DNA of 64,000 nt from Clarkia xantiana subsp. parviflora (Eukaryota; Streptophyta; Magnoliopsida; Myrtales; Onagraceae), in the NCBI GenBank assembly GCA_036873135.1, contig JAPTYO010000015.1:3432839-3496838 (forward strand), in the 5' to 3' direction. Position 1 is the stretch's first letter. Every line of letters starts with the position of its first letter. The position numbers were made by a program, and so were the translations under genes. Shown here piece after piece: positions 57,336-64,000 of the stretch. The notes below the pieces were generated by a model. The model did not search any database, was not told where the DNA came from, and was given only the letters and a program-made list of their open reading frames with translations.

Positions 57336-58955
57336 ATGGCCAGTTGTTGCTTGAACAAAGATGGCGATGTGACGGTAGTGGCTGTGCCTTTCCCGGCGCA
57401 AGGCCATCTTAATCCTCCTTTCTTCCTTGTCGGGTATCCCTGTCCATTTCGTTGGCTCCACCACCCACATCCCGTCAAGCTAAGCTTCGCGCAAACTCCA
57501 GGTTAGGAGGAGGGTTTAGTGATCATACAAACATCCAGTTTCATGAATTTCCCATTCCACATTTCTCAACCCCTCCACCAAATCCCAACTCATCTTCCAA
57601 ATTTCCATCTCATCTCCAAGCTTCATTTGATGCTTGCTTACAATTGCGGGAACCGGTGGCTTCGTTTCTTCGAGCTTTGTCACGGAATGCGAGGAGAATC
57701 ACTGTTATACACGATGAGCTCATGGCTTCTCTGGTTCAGGACGCTGCTTCCATCCCCAATGCTGAGACCTACTTTTTTCATACAACTTCTGTATTCACAA
57801 TGCTATCTTACGGGCTCGAGTTCGGGTATAATATTATCGTTAATGATGATGATAATTTGGAACAACTACCGAAATGTCCTGCTATCCAAGAGTTCAGCAC
57901 GCCTGAGTTCCTGGATTTTATGATGCACCAAGCAAAGTTCAGTGAGATTAGGGTTGGAGATATCTTCAACACCTCCCGAGCGTTTGAAGGACATCATGTA
58001 GATCTTGCGGGAATAAAGCTACTAGGTATATACGTTATGTTTCGAGATTAAAATTAGATAGCAAGCTCAGCCCCACACACTTCCTATTTTAAAACCAACT
58101 GATGATAGCAAGAGTAGTCCATTAATCTCAAACTAACCGAAGTGGTATTCACTCACATGTACAACTATTGACCACTAATTATTACTTTTTTATAAGAAAG
58201 TTGGTGAATTACGTATCTTCTTCTAATGATAATGTTACTTTGGTAGGTGGGAAGAAGCACTGGGCGGTGGGTCCATTGATCCCTCTAAGAAGTAGCTGCA
58301 ACAACAAACAAGACGAAGACAGTGTGCGAGACATTTGCTTAACATGGCTCGACCAAAAACAACCAAAATCCGTACTGTTCATTTCCTTCGGGACAACAAC
58401 TTCACTGCACCAACAACAGATTGATGAACTGGCAGTTGGGTTGGAATCCAGCAATATCAACTTCATATGGGTACTCCGAGATGCAGATAAAGGAGACATT
58501 TTTACCCCCACAGAAATAACTCATATTCCATCTAACAACGGCCTCCCTGGAGGATACCAAGACAGAGTAAGAGGCAAGGGAATGGTGGTGAGGCATTGGG
58601 TCCCACAACTGGAGATTCTAGGGCACCCTTCTGTAGGCGGCTTCATGACTCGTGTTTGGATAGCATTTCCATGGGTGTCCCCATGATTGCTTGGCCGATG
58701 CATTCGGACCAGCCTGCAAATGCAATTCTAGTGACTGAGTTGCTCAAAGTCGGGATCGTGGGGAGGCATTGGTCCAAGAGTGATGAGGACGTTGTTAGGT
58801 CTTCGGATGTTCAGGAGGTTGTGGTGAGGTTGATGGCTTCTGATGAAATAAGAACAAGAGCCGAGCAACTTGCAAGGGAGGTGAGATGTGGTGTTGAAGA
58901 GGAAGGTGTGTCACAAAAGGAACTCACTTCCTTCATTCAATACATAACAAGATGA
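57336..58955 (+). pseudogene. Zeatin O-glucosyltransferase-like UGT pseudogene
   Basis: The family transfers glucose from UDP-glucose to cytokinin hydroxyls in the cytosol. ATG 57336 starts 'MASCCLNKDGDVTVVAVPFP' and then 'AQGHLN', the acceptor-side motif with the catalytic-type His. The frame then shifts twice between about 57420 and 57470, with missing codons ('GIPVHFVGSTTH' and 'RQAKLR' lie in different frames). The frame from 57452 continues to 'DLAGIKLL' at 58025. A GT-AG intron (58026-58246) joins it to 'GGKKHWAVGPLIPL'. The second exon has 'SVLFISFGTTTSLHQQQIDE' and the PSPG start 'WVPQLEILGHPSVGGFMT', where a short deletion near 58650 removes the HCGWNS core and shifts the frame. The end ('CLDSISMGVPMIAWPMHSDQ' onward) is in the next frame to 58955. 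Loss of the sugar-donor motif means no activity. UGT93-like identity is from recognition, not a search. Confidence 0.88.
58026..58246 (+). other. Intron of the UGT pseudogene
   Basis: 'gtatatacg' to 'ttggtag'. Removal restores an uninterrupted 'LLGGKKHWAVGP', so the splice sites appear intact. Stops in all frames inside. Confidence 0.8.
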
Positions 58956-60600
58956 TCATCTTTTTGTATTCTTTTCTCGCGGGCCGCCGGGCTGTTTTGT
59001 TGCACCTTAAGAATAATTTACACTCGTACCGCTATTTTGGTAAGGAGTACTTGTGTCCCTCTTTTTATTATTTATTACACTTTGTTAGCCACCACAAAAC
59101 CAATATTTTTAAATCTGACATTTCTATCACTGTAAATAAAGATCCTCAATTATCAACAAGATTCAACAATTCAACATCCAATGTTGGTGACAAACAAATC
59201 CAACTGACAACCTACTTATCCTCAACTAAATGTAGCTTGCTTGCGATCTACTGAGGCTCTGTCGACCTACCTATCAGCACCATGGGACAGGTCACAACCT
59301 ACTCATCATTAATAACCTCCTCTCTTAACCAATGAGAGGCCAGTCGCCACTACCACAGTGATAGCCAATCACAAATAGGAAGTCACCTCTATTAGAGGCA
59401 TATGTTTCGAATTAAATAGAAATCCTAGGCTAAGTTCATAGAATTTATATTTATTACAGGTTCTAAATGACATTTGAAGATACATCTAGCACTACACGAT
59501 AAGGACGACACAATAACCAATGTAGTTGATTGGCTAAGCTAGCTCAAATGAAAAATTGGAGATCAACTTTTATGAAAGACGAGCCGTAGGTGAGTTTCAT
59601 GAGAAATGATCAAGATATCTTGGTCGACTAGTACGTGATCGAAATATTTGTCCTTTGGCAATTGCTAGCTGGTACGAAAATTCCGAACAAATGTTTAATC
59701 ACATATGAGATGTAGTTAATCTAGGTATATTCTTCCTAAATTGTTATGGATTTTATGATAAGTTTTGTTCTTGCATTCTTTTGAACTTAGATTGCAATAT
59801 TTCTTTTAGGAAAAATTTAAATGAAATGATTTGGTGAACAACCAAGACACTACATTATCTCATATGTAACAACTTTGGATGAAGTGGCGAAGCAAGAATT
59901 ACTGTGAGAATGTGAAAGGGAAGCCTATCGCCCAAGGACGAATCCACATGTTAATTTACGGGGTCACAGGGCACTGCTTAACTCGACAGAGTAGAGTAAA
60001 AAATAAGTAATTACCAATAAGGACCCCGTATAAAAATTAGAAAGGACCCCAGATAAAAAATTCAAAGGAACAAGTTTTCATGTACTGCTTAGTAGTCTAG
60101 TTGTTTTATGAGCTTATATTAAGTGTATCATCCATGGTTCAATTCTCACAATCCACACTTCTACCTATTTATTATTGACAAATTTTTTTACAATTTTGTA
60201 AGTATTGTTAACAATAAAAACATCATTAATAAATATTTATCTCATTCTGTATTTTACTTTTATTATTATGTATAATCTAGTCTCATCTATCTTATTTAAT
60301 AAATATATTTTTTACCGTATTTAATATATGTTTTTCCTAATGTCATTATACTTGGTTTTAATCTAATTTTTTTTATAAAATCTTTCTTAATTGTTGTTAT
60401 TCCTTCTCTTTAATGTCTTTTCTTTTAATGTCATTCTTTCTCCTCAATTGACAAATATTTTTTCACAATTTAATAAGTCTTTTTTTACAACAAAAAATAA
60501 TAATTTTTATTTATATCATTCTAATTGATTATTTTTTTCATTGATTGATCAGGAACAATTGTAATTTTTTGGTATATTTATATTTGTATTGAATATTATT
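58956..60600. other. UGT 3' flank and unassigned AT-rich DNA
   Basis: The first 200 bp are the likely 3' UTR. 59940-60070 has 'ggaccccgtataaaaattag' and a similar second copy ('ggaccccagataaaaaattc'), reminiscent of old DNA-transposon flanks but not diagnostic. No other gene or RNA seen. Confidence 0.4.
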
Positions 60601-61372
60601 TGATGGGACGTGTAGGTCGGGGAAACTAGATGTCGACCCAAATATCTATCCCACGTGTGAAATTCTTCCCCTTAGCGATCTGTTCTCCTCGCTCTTCCCG
60701 TAATCCGCTCCTTCGCTGACCTGCATGAGGGGTAAGCCGGGGGTGGAACCGACGAACCCTCCTTAAATTAGTACAGTATTCTAGAGAGAGAAGCTAGAGA
60801 GAAGGCATAGCTCAAATGTGTAATAATTCATCAAGTATCAAATGAGAAGACCTTGAGCAATATATATAGGCCTCAAGATTAAGGCGGTTAATGACGTCGT
60901 TAACCCCTAAACATGCTTTATTAATGGATAATAAAGGGTCTAAACCCTTGTAAGCATGGGAGATTTTGTGGTATTGTGTATGGGTCGGATGTGTAAAATG
61001 ATGTCGGGTTTCAGCGAGGCGTGACCCGGACGACTATCTCCCGGACGTCGCGTACACCCTTTGGTCGAACATATTACGTCGTCCGGGGGTGGTACCGAGG
61101 CCCTCTGAGATCGGACTAAATAGTCCGATCTCAGAGACCTGAGGTCGGACAGATGGTCCGACCTCACCTAGGAGATATTAGTCCAGTTGTTCCGATCTCC
61201 TCTAAGGGAGATTGGACCAGCTACGGTCCGGGCATGTGTTTTTTTCCGCCCGGACCGTTTTCTGTTACGGGTGGTGTGTTCGGGTCAATGATTCGATTTA
61301 TAATCGTGTGTTGGGTTATCTTAATAATATTACCCGAACTAATACGGGTCTAAATTGGGTGTATATCCATCA
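60601..61372 (-). repeat. 3' LTR of element D (about 772 bp)
   Basis: Minus strand TGATGGATATACACCC... to ...GTCCCATCA. It is preceded (plus side, 61373-61386) by the PPT 'ttgactcgggggcaaa' in reverse. The start is close to E's LTR start (TGATGGATATATGTCC), so D is a relative of E. It contains two perfect hairpins at 61103-61166. The outer end at 60601 is inferred from the TGATGG/CCATCA ends. Confidence 0.75.
61103..61166. repeat. Two adjacent perfect palindromes in the D LTR
   Basis: 61103-61136: arms 'ctctgagatcggact' and its exact reverse complement around 'aaat'. 61140-61166: arms 'tgaggtcggac' and reverse complement around 'agatg'. A third, imperfect one follows to about 61200. E's LTR has different palindromes in the same part. 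Confidence 0.9.
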
Positions 61373-62356
61373 TTTGCCCCCGAGTCAAACAATGGTCTGA
61401 CCCTTGATTGACTTTATTTTACGATGGGATGAGACGCTTAATTTGGATCCGCTGTTTTAGCGCTTGACGAGTCCACCATATATTCATAGGCATGTCGCAG
61501 CGCTTAATTTTTGTCTCTCGAGATAGAGGAAACATAAACATTAGTGTAAACATGCATGTATTCAGATACATATCCGAAAAATGCGGATATGACAAAGATC
61601 GTGTCTTTCTATGTGTACGTCAAAAAATATGAACATTGATAGGGGTATGATGTGATCATGATTATAGATAAGTAAAATTCAAATCCGTGCCGGCATAATC
61701 ATGGTGATGTACGTGCGGGATAAATTCTTATGTAAAAAGTTGGCTAATCATGTATAAAAATTTCTAAGTACTAGATGTGTGATAGATGTCATGGAAATGT
61801 TAAGAATCGGTTAAGATATCAAGAATGAATCCTAACCCTTGGATCTTTTCAATCTAAAATCAATGGTGAAGATTAGGAGATTTTGAAAACCCTAATTTGT
61901 TCTGCTATAAAAAGTAGGTGATTATCTCATTTTGGTAGCCAGTTTTCTTCTTTCTTTTTTGGGGGGTTGGGCCACTTATTTGGTCCTTGCTTCATTCAGA
62001 AACTATTTGCCTTTATACTTTCAGCGACCGGGAGGGGTGGTCGATTGTCTCAGTAGAGTGAACTCAACGGGGAGGAGACGGTTGGACGACCTTAGGATCG
62101 TCGTCATGCTCTTGCTGGTGTGACTGGCTGAGGTTGGACAGTGGTTTCCTAGATGTCTAATTTTCTTACTTTCATGTTTATCTTTGTTTTTATTTCTTCT
62201 CCTGATTGTGTGGGGGCTCATCCTGTCCGAAGATAATCTTTGATCATACTACCCCAAAACCTGTGACATTATGATGGTGAGGTTGTGTGTAGTCCCTGTT
62301 TACACACGAGTATTCTCTGTGGGCTTCTACTTCTCGACATTCTTCCTTGTGGGCTT
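61373..62356 (-). mobile_element. 3' internal region of element D, cut by element C
   Basis: Begins with the PPT; the rest would be the region behind the antisense gene. 'tataaaaa' at 61906 with the upstream 'aaaaccctaatt' resembles the antisense promoters of B and C, but no ATGTCTG exon or PF04195-like frame follows within 450 bp. D's coding part is absent or lies beyond C. Confidence 0.6.
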
Positions 62357-62994
62357 TGTTGGATCACGGTTGGAACTCCGGTACGTTCTTGACGGAAGTC
62401 CGAACTCCTTCGCTCCAAGTAATCATGCAAGAAGGGGATAAACCGCGCGGTGACCCAGAATCCCTCTCCGATGGTTAAATGAGTATCTCGATGCAGGCAA
62501 GCAAGTATCAGTATGTAAGTGTATGAACGTCAATCCTGAGGTAACTCCTTCCTTTATATAGGGGAGGGGTCACCTCAGTTACCTGTTGAGATAACTGCCA
62601 CGTTCCGTTTATCTCGGCCAGTAGCCCACGTTCCGTCTTTTCAGGCCACTTCCCCACTATGTTGATAGTGGGCGTGTTTCTCGGCCTCGTTCTCTGGTGG
62701 CAAGTCCCGACGGATGTCGGGGACTCCTGAGTTATCTCCTTTGGTCACCGCTCGGGGCCCCTCGTCATTGGGACAGGGCGAGCATTCTCGGGGATTCAAT
62801 ATCGGGGCCTACTTAAAGGCATATCATCGGGGCCTACTTAAAGGCATATGATCGGGAGCGTTCAGCTCGTATATCAGGACCAGCCTTGTCGGGTCCTCTC
62901 GTATTGGTCTTCTAAGCCTCTTTTGGGGCCCAGTGGGCCTACTTCACCGTTTAGTCGTCGTTAATGGGCCTAACGGCTATGTCGAAACCCATCA
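62357..62994 (-). repeat. 3' LTR of element C (638 bp)
   Basis: Minus strand TGATGGGTTTCGAC... to ...CGTGATCCAACA. Clearly homologous to the A/B LTRs but shorter, with fewer 'cgagata' sub-repeats and many substitutions: a different subfamily. Followed on the plus side by PPT 'cttgggggcaaa' in reverse (62995-63006). Confidence 0.88.
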
Positions 62995-63267
62995 TTTGCC
63001 CCCAAGACACGAGGGAATTATAGTTCGTCGTGTCTTCCAACTCCGGACCTCTCGATATTCCGAGGATAACCAGCGAATTCGAAAAGATTTCTCGATTACT
63101 CAACTATTAAATGCGATGGGTGATGAAGCGACGACTTGGGTGCCCGTGCCTGCTTTTCTGAAAAAGCGCTTTCTAGCTGTTTTGTCCCTAGTGTTTCGAC
63201 GATTCAGGTTGAAGCGTTTCATCTTCAACGGTCCGCATTGCAATGTCTCTTTGGCTGTCCTCTCTAC

Positions 63268-63275
63268 TATAAAAC
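63268..63275 (+). promoter_or_regulatory. TATA-like box of the antisense gene of C
   Basis: 'tataaaac' 152 bp before ATG 63420, in the same context as in B ('ttggcattattcag' follows). Confidence 0.6.
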
Positions 63276-63419
63276 CCCAAATCTTGGCATTATTCAGTTC
63301 TCCTCTACCGTTTCATTCTCTGTATTTTCAAAAGCTCAAGCCTCCTTTCCATTTCTGATCAACACTCCGGCGACCAGGATCTCCGACCATCAAGATCATC
63401 CTTTCTTCTCCGATTCAAC

Positions 63420-64000
63420 ATGTCTGGTAAGATTTCCTCCTTCGATTCCGAAAAAACTTGTTAGCATAGTTCTTCCTTTATCTTGATCAACTTACCCGGA
63501 TTTTTCCAAGAATCAAATGTGCCTTTTCTTGCTCCGATCATTTTCCAGACGGCGAATCCAGTTCGGGGGGAGGAAGCCCTTCAAGTTCGATTATGCTTGT
63601 AATGAGATTTCTGAAACCGCCTATGATGCAGCTCTCCGGGAGGGGTGTATTACTTCCACCTGGGAGCCTCGCTTCCCTTTCCTTGGCCTCGCGTCCCAAG
63701 TGATCCTGTGGTCACTCGTCCCCGGGAAGGGGAGGTATTTGTCTCCACCGGGCAAATATCGGCAGGGATCTGATTCCACTTCTGTGGGAACTTAGTCGAG
63801 ATGTGTGAATATTACAAAACGCATCCGACTACTTTTTCCCCCCACGCCATCCGTGTGTGGAATGCCTTCCTTGTTCTCTGCCTTCGCCAACAGTGGACCT
63901 ACAGCCTCCGACTTTTCCGGACCTTCTACGGGATGAAATGCAATGATGCCGGAGTCTGTCCCTTCTACCCGCGAATGCCTAAATGGAGCAAGGCGCAGCT
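63420..64000 (+). pseudogene. Antisense ORF of element C, start and PF04195-type domain; runs off the window
   Basis: ATGTCTG (63420-63426), donor 'gtaaga', acceptor 'ttttccag' (63541-63548): the same seven-base first exon and intron position as in B. The second exon encodes 'FDYACNEISETAYDAALREG', 'CITSTWEPRF', later 'EMCEYYKTHPTTFSPHAIR', 'VWNAFLVLCLRQQWTYSLRL', 'RTFYGMKCNDAGVC'. These parts do not share one frame (shifts near 63580 and again between 63680 and 63790), so this copy is broken. The 3' end is outside the window. Confidence 0.75.

Noticed and set aside
59940..60130. Possible DNA-transposon terminus with 'ggaccccgtataaaaattag'
   Set aside because: Only two loose copies; no inverted termini or target duplication could be placed.

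Overview
The window is plant nuclear DNA, almost entirely nested and broken transposable elements. The organism is a flowering plant. The evidence is several Ty3/gypsy elements of the Tat group (dual RNase H, antisense extra ORF), short Ty1/copia remnants, Helitrons with CTAG ends, CACTA-like ends, and one zeatin O-glucosyltransferase-like gene remnant. The species cannot be read from the sequence. I see no rRNA, tRNA, CRISPR or bacterial features, and no clearly functional host gene.

Layout. 1-3590 is the truncated inside of a non-coding Tat/Ogre-like element (copy H). A GC-rich, LTR-like stretch (3590-4087, continuing at 10198-10869) is split by element A (4088-10197; 5-bp duplication CCTGC), a gag-pol element that has lost integrase and everything downstream. 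A CACTA-like end (10870-11115) is followed by a tandem array of Ty1/copia LTRs on the minus strand (11116-16712; three LTRs, two spacers of 1748 bp each). Element F (17087-37068; duplication CTCTC) has 1.6-kb LTRs and no coding capacity. Element E (18775-29407) is nested just behind F's primer-binding site. E has a gag-protease ORF, a second gag-like segment, and a spliced gene on the opposite strand. Three Helitron 3' ends lie head to tail at 37621-40654, and the last Helitron carries an aldo-keto reductase fragment. Then come a copia LTR (41955-42579), a reversed 5' part of an F-like element (G, 42900-44506) and a second CACTA-like end (about 45240-45505).

Element B (45850-57231, minus strand) is the most complete Tat element. 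It has both LTRs, PBS and PPT, a 1362-codon protease-RT-RNaseH-integrase frame, broken gag, and an antisense ORF. It sits about 105 bp upstream of a UGT pseudogene (57336-58955). The window ends with two more minus-strand Tat elements: the 3' LTR and flank of D (60601-62356), interrupted or abutted by C (62357 to the edge), whose antisense ORF runs off the end.

How the parts relate. A, B and C are one family or close relatives. B carries the full enzymatic set, but its protease and integrase active sites are altered. E and F look non-autonomous: E keeps gag, protease and the antisense gene, and F keeps only LTRs, PBS, PPT and tandem-repeat blocks. Each would need enzymes from relatives. Recurrent design features are an antisense gene with its own TATA-like promoter, tandem repeats between pol and the 3' LTR, and palindromic or tandem sub-repeats in the LTR promoter region. 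All alignments were by eye; no database search was possible.
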